Assembly: GCF_005887615.1 (NCBI RefSeq)
Contig: NZ_VANS01000002.1
Span: forward strand, 496,001 to 560,000
Source of the DNA: Sulfitobacter sabulilitoris
Lineage (GTDB): Bacteria; Pseudomonadota; Alphaproteobacteria; Rhodobacterales; Rhodobacteraceae
Length of the DNA: 64,000 nt
Direction of reading: 5' to 3'
Shown here: piece by piece, positions 8,927 through 17,666 of the stretch
Layout of the letters: every line of letters begins with the position of its first letter
Position numbering within the stretch: position 1 is the first letter of the stretch
Position numbers and translations under genes: made by a program
The notes under the pieces: model-generated
The model's database searches: none
Told to the model about the DNA's origin: nothing
The model's input: the letters and a program-made list of their open reading frames with translations, nothing else

Positions 8927-9451
8927 TCACTCCCCAAAGCTTTGATCGACCAGATCGCGGGTGATGCGATGACTGCCGTTGAAAATGACGTGGACCAGGT
9001 TGTCGGTAAGCGCGATGGCAAGGATGCCGCCGCCCACGACCATCACGGATTGCGGGATCCAAAGCTGGATCGCGTCCTGCGCCTGGCTGACTTCGTTGAA
9101 TTTCCACGACCAGTAGACGAACCAATAGGCGTAGTAGGTGAAATACCACGCAATCGCCGCACCAAGGCCGAAGCACCAGATTTCAAGCAGACGTTTCGGC
9201 CCGGCGGGCAGCGCGTTCAGCAAGACCGACACCCGAATATGCGCGCCCCGGTTCAGCGCGTTGGCGAAGGCCAGGAAGCTGGCGGCGGCCATTGCATAAC
9301 CTGCGTATTGTGCCGCGCCGGGAAAGATCTCGCCGGTCCAGCGGGCGACCATTTGCGCCACGATCAAGGCAAGGATCGCGACGAGGCACACCGCAGCCAA
9401 CACGCCCGATGCAAGGTAGAGAAAGTCAAGAAACCGGCGCAGCGTTTTCAT
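8927..9451 (-). CDS. TRAP transporter small permease (DctQ type)
   Basis: The 174-residue protein is the small membrane subunit of the TRAP transporter. It has four predicted helices, the second followed by the conserved DctQ feature FLAFANALNRGAHIRVSVLLNALP. It contains an unusual aromatic stretch, AWYFTYYAYWFVYWSW, in the third helix. It sits between the substrate-binding protein gene (68-base gap) and the large permease gene (4-base gap), the usual dctPQM order. Confidence 0.92.
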   Translation of the reverse strand: MKTLRRFLDFLYLASGVLAAVCLVAILALIVAQMVARWTGEIFPGAAQYAGYAMAAASFLAFANALNRGAHIRVSVLLNALPAGPKRLLEIWCFGLGAAIAWYFTYYAYWFVYWSWKFNEVSQAQDAIQLWIPQSVMVVGGGILAIALTDNLVHVIFNGSHRITRDLVDQSFGE

Positions 9452-9519
9452 CGGACAGGGTCCTCATGTAACGATCAGGTTGCACCGGCCCCGCGCTGGG
9501 ACCGGTGCGCAGGGGGCGT

Positions 9520-10500
9520 TCAGTTCGACGCGCGGTAGGCATCGACGATCGCTTGGCCCTGCTCTCCTGCGGCCTCGAGCCATTCTGCGGTCATTGTCTC
9601 CCCGATGGCGCGCAGTTCGGTCATAAGCTGGTCGCTGGCGGGGCCGACGGTCATGCCGCCCTCGCGCAGACCGTCCATCGTGAACTGCGTGTAGTCCTTG
9701 GACGCCTGCAACCCGCGCGCCTCCGCTTCGCCCGAACAGGCGGAAATCACGGCCTTGTTGGCGTCGGACGCATCCGCCCAGACATCCTTGTTGACCATCA
9801 CGTAGTTGCGCGGCAGCCAGGCATCGACCTCGTAGAAATGCGTCAGGCTTTCCCACACCTTGCGGTCGTATCCGGTTGCCCCCGAAGAGATCATCGATTC
9901 CGCGACACCGGTGGCAAAGGCCTGGCTGATCTCGGCCGCCTCGATGGTGACGGGCAACATGCCCGTCAGTTCGGCCAGACGGCTGGTTGCGTTGTTGTAG
10001 GACCGGAATTTGACGCCTTCCAAGTCGGCGACCGAGTTGACCTCCTTCTTGAAATACAGACCCTGCGGCGGCCATGGCACGGAGTAGAGAAGCTTGAGGT
10101 TCTGCTCGTCGAGGACCTCTTCGATGGTTGGCTTGGCGGCGGCCCACAGGCGGTCGTGATCTTCGAACGAGGGCGACAGGAAGGGGATGCTGTCAAAGCC
10201 GAAGATCGCATTCTCGTTCTGGTGGCCGGAGAGCAGCCGCTCGCCGATCTGGACCTGCCCGGTCTGGATTGCGCGCTTGATGTCCGCGCCCGCAAACAGC
10301 GAACCGCCGGGGTGAACGGTGATCTCGATCTCGCCGTTGGTGCCCGCGGTCACGCATTGGGCAAATTCTGCGCCGTTTTCGGAATGGAAGTTCGACGCCG
10401 AATAGGCCATTGGCATGTCCCATGTCTCGGCCGCCAGCGCGCCGGTCAGGACCAGCGTGGCCGTGGCGGTGGTGGTCATCAGTCTGGTAAACAAATTCAT
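9520..10500 (-). CDS. TRAP transporter substrate-binding protein (DctP type)
   Basis: The 326-residue periplasmic protein has a cleavable signal peptide (about 24 residues, ending TGALAAETWDM). The DctP fold is supported by DLEGVKFRSYNN, which carries the conserved arginine that usually grips a carboxylate, and by AEISQAFATGVAESMISSGATGYD and the C-terminal helices. The substrate cannot be read from sequence. Pyroglutamate-binding DctP proteins are known in Bordetella, and the downstream pxpBCA genes make 5-oxoproline a reasonable guess; D-amino acids are an alternative because a DadA-like gene is upstream. Confidence 0.92.
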   Translation of the reverse strand: MNLFTRLMTTTATATLVLTGALAAETWDMPMAYSASNFHSENGAEFAQCVTAGTNGEIEITVHPGGSLFAGADIKRAIQTGQVQIGERLLSGHQNENAIFGFDSIPFLSPSFEDHDRLWAAAKPTIEEVLDEQNLKLLYSVPWPPQGLYFKKEVNSVADLEGVKFRSYNNATSRLAELTGMLPVTIEAAEISQAFATGVAESMISSGATGYDRKVWESLTHFYEVDAWLPRNYVMVNKDVWADASDANKAVISACSGEAEARGLQASKDYTQFTMDGLREGGMTVGPASDQLMTELRAIGETMTAEWLEAAGEQGQAIVDAYRASN

Positions 10501-10539
10501 TTCAATCTCCCGGTTGTTTGGTGTGTCGTTTTTGGTGCG

Positions 10540-11778
10540 TCAGGCAAACCGTTGTGGATGGTACGCCGTCAGATCGGTGTTTGCCGGTGAGCCGGCGATC
10601 AGACCGGCCAACAGTCGGCCTGTCTTTGGTCCGCCGGTCAACCCGATGTGGTGATGCCCGAAGGCCGTATAGACCCGTGTCGTGCCCACCTGCCCGATCA
10701 GGGGCAGGCTGTCGCTGGGGGCGGGTCGGTGCCCCAGCCATTCGATTTCGCGCTGCGCTTGCAGGTGGGGAAAGGCGGCTTCGGCCTGTGCGCGCAGCAA
10801 CGCGAGGGGGGCGCGCGACGGCTCTGCCGCAAGCCCGCCGAATTCGATGACCCCGGCGCAGCGAAGCCCTTCTGTCATCGGGGTGGCGACGAATTTGCCC
10901 GCGGCGATCATTGTGGGCCGCGACGGTCCGCCCGTGGCGTCGGCGAACACGATATGATAGCCGCGTTCGCTTTCCAGTGGCACACGTAGGCCCAGTTTGG
11001 CCATCAACGGCTTTGACCACACGCCCGTGGCCAGCACCGCGTCATCGCAGGCGATCGGACCCTCGGTCGTTTCGATGGTGTCGATCTTGCCGTCGCTCAG
11101 GTTGAAATCCTTGACCTCGGCCACGATGACCTTGCCGCCCATGTTGCGAAACGCCTGGGCCAGAGCGGCGACATACCCACCCGGATCGGCAATGAACCCG
11201 TGGTCGCGCATCACGGCCAGGCAGGTGATGTCGCGCCCAAGCGCCGGTTCATAGTCGCGCACGGCATTGCCTTCGATAAGATCCGGCGCAAACCCGGCAT
11301 CGCCGCGCAATGACCACGTATAGGCATCGCGGTCGAACGCCGCGCGGTCGGTATAGGCAAACACGTAGTCGCTGTCGTTGATCCACCGCTCCAATCCCAG
11401 GTCGTCGGTCAGCGCCTTGTGCTGCGCCACGGTATCGGCGGTGATCGGGGCAAGGGCGCGCGCGATGCGGCGGGTTTCGGAATCGGTGGCGTGGCTCAGG
11501 TAGCGCAGCAGCCAAGGCACCAGTTTCGGCAGGTATCCCCAGCGCAGATACAGCGGCACATCGCGCGACAGCAACATCCCCGGTGCCTTGGTCAGCAGGC
11601 CGGGCGACGTGACCGGCGTGACGGAGCAGGCGGCCAGCACGCCGGCGTTGCCGTGCGATGTGCCCGTGCCTGGGGCGGCGCGGTCGATCAACGTCACGTC
11701 CGCGCCCAGGCGGCGCAGCCAGATCGCGGTGGATACGCCGACGATCCCTGCGCCGATGACCGCGACATGCTGGGTCAT
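10540..11778 (-). CDS. DadA-like FAD-dependent D-amino acid dehydrogenase family protein
   Basis: The 412-residue flavoprotein of the DAO/DadA family probably oxidises an amino or imino acid. The dinucleotide-binding motif is at the start (VAVIGAGIVGVSTAIWLRRLGADVTLID), with SHGNAGVLAACSVTPVTSPGLL, the mid-chain DDAVLATGVWSKPLMAKLGLRVPLESERGYH-type block and the C-terminal GHHHIGLTGGPKTGRLLAGLIAG typical of DadA. The ATG at 11778 is chosen because the open frame above it lacks family similarity. It is the first gene of the minus-strand run dadA-dctPQM-BASS-pxpBCA, 39 bases before dctP. It probably shares control with the divergent marR gene through the palindrome at 11878. Confidence 0.9.
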   Translation of the reverse strand: MTQHVAVIGAGIVGVSTAIWLRRLGADVTLIDRAAPGTGTSHGNAGVLAACSVTPVTSPGLLTKAPGMLLSRDVPLYLRWGYLPKLVPWLLRYLSHATDSETRRIARALAPITADTVAQHKALTDDLGLERWINDSDYVFAYTDRAAFDRDAYTWSLRGDAGFAPDLIEGNAVRDYEPALGRDITCLAVMRDHGFIADPGGYVAALAQAFRNMGGKVIVAEVKDFNLSDGKIDTIETTEGPIACDDAVLATGVWSKPLMAKLGLRVPLESERGYHIVFADATGGPSRPTMIAAGKFVATPMTEGLRCAGVIEFGGLAAEPSRAPLALLRAQAEAAFPHLQAQREIEWLGHRPAPSDSLPLIGQVGTTRVYTAFGHHHIGLTGGPKTGRLLAGLIAGSPANTDLTAYHPQRFA

Positions 11779-11853
11779 TGGGGGGTCCGGTCGGGGGTGT
11801 CTGCGGCGGCGTCCGTCACGTGATTTCGTCTTTCGCGATGATTCCCTAGCGTC

Positions 11854-11882
11854 ATTACTCACCAACTTTCACAACACGTCAA
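11854..11882 (-). promoter_or_regulatory. Candidate promoter of the dadA-dctPQM-pxp run
   Basis: On the minus strand TTGACG (11882-11877) and AGTAAT (11859-11854) are separated by 17 bases, a sigma-70-like arrangement about 75 bases before the DadA-like start codon. The -35 hexamer lies partly inside the 17-bp palindrome, which fits repression by the divergent MarR protein. Confidence 0.5.
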
Positions 11883-11894
11883 CAAATTGTTGAC
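11878..11894. promoter_or_regulatory. Perfect palindrome, probable MarR operator
   Basis: GTCAACAAATTGTTGAC is a perfect inverted repeat (8-bp arms, single central A) in the divergent space between the DadA-like and MarR-type genes, 30 bases before the marR start. A TTGACA (11890-11895) facing marR and a TTGACG facing dadA both overlap it. MarR dimers typically bind 16-20 bp palindromes over promoters like this. Confidence 0.65.
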
Positions 11895-11924
11895 AAATTA
11901 TCAGAATGGCGCAGGCTGCGGCGT

Positions 11925-12440
11925 ATGTCTGATACATACTTGGGCCCTGTCGTCTCTTCCGCGCATCTGGCCAGCGGATCGTTTCCCGAAATCTCCGAAC
12001 TGGAGTTCGGGATGACGCTGGCGGGCAATGCGTTCCATCGCTGGATGGTGCGCGCCATCGCGATGGCAGGCTATCCAGAACTTGGCGCGCTGGATGTCCT
12101 TGTGCTGCACTCGGTGTATCATCGCGACCGGCCAAAGAAGCTTGCCGATATTTGTCTGGTGCTCAACATCGAGGATACCCACACGGTGAACTATGCCGTC
12201 AAGAAGCTGATCAAGGCGGGGCTGGTGCGCGACGGGCGGCAAGGCAAGGAAAAGACCGTCGCCGTCACCGAAAAGGGCGCGGCCACCTGCGAACATTACC
12301 GCGAAATTCGCGAAGGGCTGCTGCTGCGCGCCGTTGGTGATCTGGGGCTGGAGCCCGAACAGGTCAGTCGGCTTGCGTCGCTGCTGCGATTGATGTCGGG
12401 GCAATACGATCAGGCCGCGCGCGCCGCGACGACCTACTGA
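11925..12440 (+). CDS. MarR-type winged-helix transcriptional regulator
   Basis: The 171-residue protein has a central winged helix-turn-helix: LGALDVLVLHSVYHRDRPKKLADICLVLNIEDTHTVNYAVKKLIKAGLVRD contains helices 2-4, followed by the wing RQGKEKTVAVTEKGAATCEHYREIRE and C-terminal dimerisation helices. The ATG has no strong ribosome site, but the divergent arrangement fixes it closely. One base after its stop lies the GTG of the racemase-family gene, so the two are co-transcribed. Its likely targets are its own promoter and that of the divergent dadA-dct-pxp run, through the 17-bp palindrome. The inducer is unknown. Confidence 0.85.
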   Translation: MSDTYLGPVVSSAHLASGSFPEISELEFGMTLAGNAFHRWMVRAIAMAGYPELGALDVLVLHSVYHRDRPKKLADICLVLNIEDTHTVNYAVKKLIKAGLVRDGRQGKEKTVAVTEKGAATCEHYREIREGLLLRAVGDLGLEPEQVSRLASLLRLMSGQYDQAARAATTY

Positions 12441-12441
12441 C

Positions 12442-13134
12442 GTGGCCGCGAGGCTGGGCATCCTGATGCTCGACACGGCCTTTCCGCGTATTCAGGGCGA
12501 TGTCGGCAATCCGTCGACGTGGCCATTCGCGGTTCGATATGCCGTTGTGGAAGGTGCGACGCCGCAGGCGATCGTTCGCGACGACCCCGAACCCTTTGTG
12601 CAGGCCTTTGTCGATGCAGGGCATCGATTGGTGGACGGGGGCTGTACCGGCATTGCCACGACCTGCGGGTTCCTGGCGTTGATCCGGCCGCGTCTGGCAC
12701 AGGCCTTGCGCGTTCCGGTCGCCGCCTCGGCGCTGGAACAGGCGGCGCAGGTTCAGGCCGCTTTGCCGCCGGGACAGCGCGTCGGCATTCTCACGATTTC
12801 GGCGGCCAGCCTGACGCGCGCCCATCTTGACCGGGCAGGCGTGCCGCGCGATTCAGTCATCGTCGGCGTCGAGGACAGCAGCTTTGCGCGGACCATATTG
12901 GACAACCGTGCATCGCTTGATGTGGCTTCGGCGCGGGCCGACCTCGTGGCCGCGGCGCGCAGGGTGACGGCACAGGTGCCCGAGATCGGCGCACTGCTGT
13001 TGGAATGCACCAACATGGTGCCCTATGCGCCCGATATTCAGCGCGCCACCGGGCGACCGGTCTATTCCATCTACACGTATCTGCGCTGGTTTCATGAAGC
13101 GCTTGCGCCGACGCAGTTTGACGCGCTGGATTAA
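12442..13134 (+). CDS. Aspartate/glutamate/hydantoin racemase family protein
   Basis: The 230-residue protein belongs to the cofactor-independent Asp/Glu racemase superfamily. The two catalytic cysteine regions are present: GCTGIATTCGFLALI in the first half and ALLLECTNMVPYAPDI in the second. Both cysteine thiols would act as acid/base pair on the alpha carbon. It starts with GTG directly after the marR stop and overlaps the end of the convergent YcaQ-type gene by four bases. Context with a D-amino-acid oxidase-like gene and 5-oxoprolinase suggests interconversion of D and L forms of glutamate, aspartate or a cyclic derivative; the exact substrate is not predictable here. Confidence 0.82.
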   Translation: MAARLGILMLDTAFPRIQGDVGNPSTWPFAVRYAVVEGATPQAIVRDDPEPFVQAFVDAGHRLVDGGCTGIATTCGFLALIRPRLAQALRVPVAASALEQAAQVQAALPPGQRVGILTISAASLTRAHLDRAGVPRDSVIVGVEDSSFARTILDNRASLDVASARADLVAAARRVTAQVPEIGALLLECTNMVPYAPDIQRATGRPVYSIYTYLRWFHEALAPTQFDALD

Positions 13135-14342
13135 TCCGCGCGCAGCCAGCCATTGTCGAATGCGACCTGTGACACACCTGCCAATTTGGTCAGGCGCTGC
13201 ACTTCCGCCTCGAACGCGGCGGCGCGCCCCTTGGACCAGCGCACGCGCGGCTCTGGCCAGAGCGCGCGAACCTGCAAGGTGTCGCGGTCGCGAAAGGCTT
13301 TCATGTCGACGCGCGCGACCAGCCGGTCGCCTTCAAGGACGGGAAAGACGTAGTAGCCGTATGTTCGCTTGGCGGCCGGCACGAAGACCTCGATGCGGTA
13401 ATCGAATCCGAACAGGCGCTCTGCCCGCTTGCGGTCGCGCAGCGCCGGATCGAAGGGGCTGAGCACGCGCAGCCGTTTTGTGGGGGCGATTTCCAACGCC
13501 GGATCGGCGGCGATCTCCGGACGCGCAAAGCTGTCGCGCGGGGTGCCGTCCGCGCCGATGATCGTGACCGGCTGTAACCGGCCTGCGGCCTGCTCCGATG
13601 TGCACCATGCCTTGGCCTCGGTCATGGTCACATGATCCCAGAAGGCGGCCAGTTCGCCGGGCGTGGCAAAGCCAAGGCGATCCAGCGCGCCCGAGCAGCA
13701 CCAGTTCACGGTGGTGCGGTGGTCGGGCGCGCGGGCCGGGTCGCAGACCGACTGCTCCAGGACACGCTCGGTCAGGTCATAGCGTTTCTGAAACCCTTCG
13801 CGCCCCACGACGCAAAGCGCGCCGCTGCGCCACAGGTATTCCAGTGCCGTCTTGGACGGGTGCCAATCCCACCAGCCGCCGCTGCCGCGGGCCTCGCCCG
13901 TGCCCACCTCCGAGGATGAGACCGGGCCGTGGTCGCGGATCTGGTCAAGAACCGTCTGAAACCGCGCCTCGAAGCCATCGCGCCGCCAATCACGCCATCG
14001 CTCGCGCAGGCGGTCGGCATCACGTTGCCGGCGCAGGTGCCAGTAGGGGTAGTATCCCATCGGGATCACGGCGGCGTCGTGGGTCCAGTGTTCGAACAGA
14101 GCGCGGTCTTTTTCGTAGAGTGTTTTTAGCGCCTTGGGCCGATACCGCGGACGGCGGGAAAACAGGATCAGATCATGCGCACGCGCCAGGGTGTTGATGC
14201 TGTCGAGCTGAACGAACCCGAGCCGTTCGATCAGTCCAAGCAGCGCCGGGCCGCGCGCGTCGCCCTGTGGCGCCTCGGACAGGGCGTGCCGATCCAGAAA
14301 GATGCGCCGCGCCTGCGCATTGTCGAGCACGAGACGGTTCAT
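13131..14342 (-). CDS. YcaQ/AlkX-type winged-helix DNA glycosylase
   Basis: The 403-residue protein of the HTH_42 family is related to E. coli YcaQ, which unhooks DNA interstrand crosslinks and removes bulky alkylated bases. Features include ARRIFLDRHAL at the start, IERLGFVQLDSINTLARAHDLILFSR with the QxD active-site motif (QLD here, QYD in E. coli), LFEHWTHDAAVIPM, and the C-terminal FGFDYRIEVFVPAAKRTYGYYVFPVLEGDRLVARVDMK block. Its ATG overlaps the stop of the LacI regulator (ATGA), so the two are co-expressed. The end overlaps the convergent racemase gene. Confidence 0.85.
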   Translation of the reverse strand: MNRLVLDNAQARRIFLDRHALSEAPQGDARGPALLGLIERLGFVQLDSINTLARAHDLILFSRRPRYRPKALKTLYEKDRALFEHWTHDAAVIPMGYYPYWHLRRQRDADRLRERWRDWRRDGFEARFQTVLDQIRDHGPVSSSEVGTGEARGSGGWWDWHPSKTALEYLWRSGALCVVGREGFQKRYDLTERVLEQSVCDPARAPDHRTTVNWCCSGALDRLGFATPGELAAFWDHVTMTEAKAWCTSEQAAGRLQPVTIIGADGTPRDSFARPEIAADPALEIAPTKRLRVLSPFDPALRDRKRAERLFGFDYRIEVFVPAAKRTYGYYVFPVLEGDRLVARVDMKAFRDRDTLQVRALWPEPRVRWSKGRAAAFEAEVQRLTKLAGVSQVAFDNGWLRAD

Positions 14343-15376
14343 CCGCGACGACTGCGGCGCAGCGTGTCCCCCGGCGAAATGGTCGGGGTCAGTGTGATAT
14401 GCGCCGGTGCGGCATCGTCGCCCTGCGGATCTGTCCGATCAAGAATGATCTTGGCCGCCGCGCGCCCGATCTCGGCCCGGCAGGCATCCATCGTGGCCAA
14501 TTGGCGCGGCAACCCTTGCAGCAATTCGACGCCGTTGAACCCGGCAAGGCCGATCTGGCCGGGGATATCGACCCCTTGATCCAATAGCCACAACAGCCCG
14601 CCCGCGCCGATCATATCGTTGGAATAATACAAAAAATCCAGATCTGGCGAGCGCTCGAGCATGGCTTGGGTCATCTCGCGGCCCTTGGCGAGCGCGGAGC
14701 CGCCGGAGTAGAAATCCCGGTCCTCGATTTCGATCCCGGCCTTGGCAAGCCCTTCGGTCAGCCCTTCGAACCGCTTGCGCGCGCGGTGGTCGAGCGGCAT
14801 CTTGGTACCCATGAAACCGATCTTGCTGTAGCCTTCCTTGAGGATGGCGCGCGCCATTTCGCGGCCCGCGCGACGGTGCGAAATGCCCACCATCGCATCC
14901 ACCGGCGTGCCATCGACATCCATGATTTCGACCACTGGGATACCTGCGTTGCGCAGCATGGCGCGGGTGGCCTCGGAATGCTCCAGCCCGGCGATGATCA
15001 CCCCAGAGGGCCGCCATGACAGCATTTCGTAAAGAACGCGTTCTTCTTTTTCGGGCAGGTAGTCGGTGACGCCGACCACGGGTTGCAGGGGGGTGTCCTC
15101 GAACGCGCTGTTCACACCGTTGAGCACCTCGGGAAAGACCATGTTGGACAACGAGGGAATGATCACCGCGACCAGGTTGACCCGTTGCGATGCCAGCGAC
15201 CCGGCGATCTGGTTGGGGACATAGCCGAGCGCTTTGGCGGCGGCCAGAACCCGGTCGCGGGTCCCCTGGGATACATCGCCGCGCTTGCGCAACACGCGGC
15301 TGACGGTCATTTCGGACACGCCGCAGGCATCGGATACATCGCGCAGCGTGAGCGGGCGTTTGGTTGGACGTGTCAA
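14339..15376 (-). CDS. LacI family transcriptional regulator (GntR/gluconate-type)
   Basis: The 345-residue repressor has the LacI helix-turn-helix at residues 8-32 (LTLRDVSDACGVSEMTVSRVLRK), the hinge helix YVPNQIAGSLASQRVNLVAVIIP, and a periplasmic-binding-protein-like effector domain (SGVIIAGLEHSEATRAMLRNAGIPVVEIMD and DFLYYSNDMIGAGGLLWLLDQG). The pattern is like regulators of gluconate or related sugar acids. No sugar gene is adjacent; the downstream coupled gene is a DNA glycosylase, so its regulon lies elsewhere. Confidence 0.9.
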   Translation of the reverse strand: MTRPTKRPLTLRDVSDACGVSEMTVSRVLRKRGDVSQGTRDRVLAAAKALGYVPNQIAGSLASQRVNLVAVIIPSLSNMVFPEVLNGVNSAFEDTPLQPVVGVTDYLPEKEERVLYEMLSWRPSGVIIAGLEHSEATRAMLRNAGIPVVEIMDVDGTPVDAMVGISHRRAGREMARAILKEGYSKIGFMGTKMPLDHRARKRFEGLTEGLAKAGIEIEDRDFYSGGSALAKGREMTQAMLERSPDLDFLYYSNDMIGAGGLLWLLDQGVDIPGQIGLAGFNGVELLQGLPRQLATMDACRAEIGRAAAKIILDRTDPQGDDAAPAHITLTPTISPGDTLRRSRRG

Positions 15377-15502
15377 AGGCGTTGTCCTGTCTAGGGATGA
15401 TCCTTGCTACCCTATTGGCGGGAGCGCGATCAAGCGACCTGAAATTTACGTGCAAATGGGGCGATGACAAGAGGCGCGTGGTGGTCTAAACCCGCAGCCG
15501 TC

Positions 15503-15579
15503 GGCCCCGTGGCTCAACTGGATAGAGCAGCCCCCTCCTAAGGGGCAGGTTGCAGGTTCGAATCCTGCCGGGGTCACCA
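15503..15579 (+). tRNA. tRNA-Arg (CCU anticodon)
   Basis: A 77-base cloverleaf with encoded CCA. The acceptor GGCCCCG pairs with CGGGGTC (one G-T), the D arm is GGCTCAACTGGATAGAGC, the anticodon stem GCCCC/GGGGC encloses CTCCTAA with anticodon CCT, and the T arm contains GGTTCGAATCC. It reads AGG codons. Confidence 0.96.
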
Positions 15580-15748
15580 TTGAAAGCCCGTGTCCCAAAG
15601 GAGCGGCTTTGCCGCGCGACAAGCCATTGTGATTTTCCTGCGGAAAATTCACAAATGCGGGCGCGGGTGGCGATGGTTTTGCTGAAGGATACCGGATGAC
15701 GACCTTGGTGTTCGCGCAGGGCCTGGTGGGCCGGTCGTCTGAAAGAGT

Positions 15749-15825
15749 TGGTCGGGCTGAGAGGATTCGAACCTCCGACCCCCTGCTCCCGAAGCAGGTG
15801 CGCTACCAGGCTGCGCTACAGCCCG
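15749..15825 (-). tRNA. tRNA-Pro (CGG anticodon)
   Basis: On the minus strand the acceptor CGGGCTG pairs perfectly with CAGCCCG, followed by A and an encoded CCA. The D arm has GCGCAGCCTGGTAGCGC, the anticodon stem CTGCT/AGCAG encloses TCGGG with CGG as anticodon, and the T arm has GGTTCGAATCC. It reads CCG codons. Confidence 0.96.
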
Positions 15826-15922
15826 ACCGTGGATGCCAGATACTGCGCGCCCGAGGATTTGGCAAGCCCTGGTGATGCGGGCAGTTCAGCGCGCCACCGA
15901 TGTGGCGCGCCCGTCGCAGGGA

Positions 15923-17029
15923 TCAAAGGCTCGCGTCGAGTGCCGCCAGGACAGCATCGCCCATTTCCGCAGTCGACATCGGTGTGCCGCCCTCGGCGCC
16001 CATCAAATCCGCCGTGCGCGCGCCGTCGGCCAGCACCTTTTCCACGGCTGTTTCAAGCCGGGCGGCTTCGTCGCCTTGATCGAACGAATAGCGCAGCGCC
16101 ATTGCAAAGCTGAGGATGCAGGCAATCGGGTTCGCCTTGCCCTGACCGGCGATGTCGGGGGCGGAGCCGTGCACGGGTTCGTAAAGCGCCTTGGGCCGAC
16201 CATTGGCCATCGGCGCGCCGAGGCTTGCGGAGGGGAGCATACCCAATGACCCGGTGAGCATCGCCGCGAGATCGGACAGCAGGTCGCCGAAGAGGTTGTC
16301 GGTGACGATCACGTCGAACTGCTTGGGCCAGCGGGTCAGCTGCATCGCGCCCGCGTCGGCGTACATGTGGCTCAACTCCACATCGGGATAATCTTCGTCA
16401 TGGACCTTTTGCACCACCTCGCGCCAGAGGATGCCGGATTCCATCACGTTGGCCTTTTCCATCGAGCAGACCTTGTTGTTTCGCTTGCGCGCGAGTTCGA
16501 ACGCGGAGCGGGCGACGCGGTCGATTTCGCTTTCGGTATAGCGCTGGGTGTTGATTCCGACCCGTTCGTTGCCTTCCTTGAAGATCCCGCGCGGTTCGCC
16601 GAAATAGACGCCGCTGGTCAGTTCGCGCACGATCATGATGTCGAGGCCGGCAACGATGTCTTTTTTCAGCGACGAGAAATCGGCCAGCGCGTCAAAGCAC
16701 TGCGCGGGGCGCAGGTTCGAGAACAGGTCCATTTCCTTGCGCAGGCGCAAAAGCCCACGTTCGGGTTTTACGCTGAAATCCAGCGCATCGTATTTCGGCC
16801 CGCCGACGGCGCCGAGCAGGACCGCGTCAACCTCCTGGGCCTTGGCCATCGTGTCATCGTGCAGCGGTGTTCCGTGCGTGTCGTAGGCGATGCCGCCAAC
16901 CAGATCCTCTGTCACGTCGAAATGAATGCCGCGCTTGTCGCCATACCAGCCGATGATGCGTCGGACCTCGGCCATGACTTCGGGGCCGATCCCGTCACCG
17001 GGCAGGATAAGAAGCGAAGGATTGGACAT
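15923..17029 (-). CDS. leuB: 3-isopropylmalate dehydrogenase
   Basis: LeuB oxidises and decarboxylates 3-isopropylmalate in leucine synthesis, using NAD. The 368-residue protein has [16 protein letters not shown] at the start, [26 protein letters not shown], the substrate-binding [16 protein letters not shown], and the metal/cofactor block [31 protein letters not shown] followed by [19 protein letters not shown]. The ATG at 17029 has an AGGAG ribosome site; upstream residues in the open frame are not leuB-like. It lies apart from leuCD, which is 3 kb away on the same strand. Confidence 0.96.
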   Translation of the reverse strand: MSNPSLLILPGDGIGPEVMAEVRRIIGWYGDKRGIHFDVTEDLVGGIAYDTHGTPLHDDTMAKAQEVDAVLLGAVGGPKYDALDFSVKPERGLLRLRKEMDLFSNLRPAQCFDALADFSSLKKDIVAGLDIMIVRELTSGVYFGEPRGIFKEGNERVGINTQRYTESEIDRVARSAFELARKRNNKVCSMEKANVMESGILWREVVQKVHDEDYPDVELSHMYADAGAMQLTRWPKQFDVIVTDNLFGDLLSDLAAMLTGSLGMLPSASLGAPMANGRPKALYEPVHGSAPDIAGQGKANPIACILSFAMALRYSFDQGDEAARLETAVEKVLADGARTADLMGAEGGTPMSTAEMGDAVLAALDASL

Positions 17030-17126
17030 GATGGAACTCCTGAGGGAACTGTTGCGTTTTGAGGTAACGGTGCGCCCCAAAGGGGTCAAGCGCCTAAACC
17101 TTTCGTATGACCGCCAAGGAGGCACG

Positions 17127-17666
17127 ATGATTTTCCCAGACACCAAAACCCCCGACCTGCGCCTGCCCACCCTGTCGCATGGCCCCTTCGATCTCTCCAA
17201 GCCCCAGGGCCGCAACGGCACGCTGGTCGTGTTCTACCGCGGTTTGCATTGCCCCTTGTGCATCAAGCAGATGGGCGAAATCGAGCAGATGCTGCCCGAG
17301 TTCGAAAAGCGTGAGGTAGATGTGGTCCTTGTCTCTGCCGATCCCGCCGAAAAGGCGGTCAAAACGGTGGAAAAGGCCGGTGTGTCCAAGGTGAGGGTCG
17401 CGCATTCCCTTGCCTTGTCGGACGCACGGGATGATTGGGGGTTGTACATATCCAGCGCCCGCGACGGCAGCGAGGAGCCGGCGATGTTCAACGAGCCGGG
17501 CATCTTTTACGTCCGGCCGGACGGATCGCTTTATGCAAGCTGGGTCCAGACTGCTCCCTTTGCCCGGCCGAGGATGGAGGACGTCGTCAAGGCGCTCGAT
17601 TTCGCCATCGACAAGGCCTATCCGCCACGTGGCACGGTTCAGGCCGCGTTGGCCCCGGCTGCCTAG
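17127..17666 (+). CDS. Peroxiredoxin-like (AhpC/TSA family) protein
   Basis: The 179-residue thioredoxin-fold protein carries [16 protein letters not shown], with Cys42 and Cys45 forming a CxxC at the peroxidatic position (YRGxxCPxC type), so it may act as a thiol peroxidase or disulfide reductase. [17 protein letters not shown] matches the late thioredoxin-like strand region. The start is set by a strong AAGGAGG 5 bases before the ATG at 17127. It is divergent from leuB (97 bases apart) and its 3' end overlaps that of the convergent EEP-family gene by four bases. Confidence 0.82.
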   Translation: MIFPDTKTPDLRLPTLSHGPFDLSKPQGRNGTLVVFYRGLHCPLCIKQMGEIEQMLPEFEKREVDVVLVSADPAEKAVKTVEKAGVSKVRVAHSLALSDARDDWGLYISSARDGSEEPAMFNEPGIFYVRPDGSLYASWVQTAPFARPRMEDVVKALDFAIDKAYPPRGTVQAALAPAA

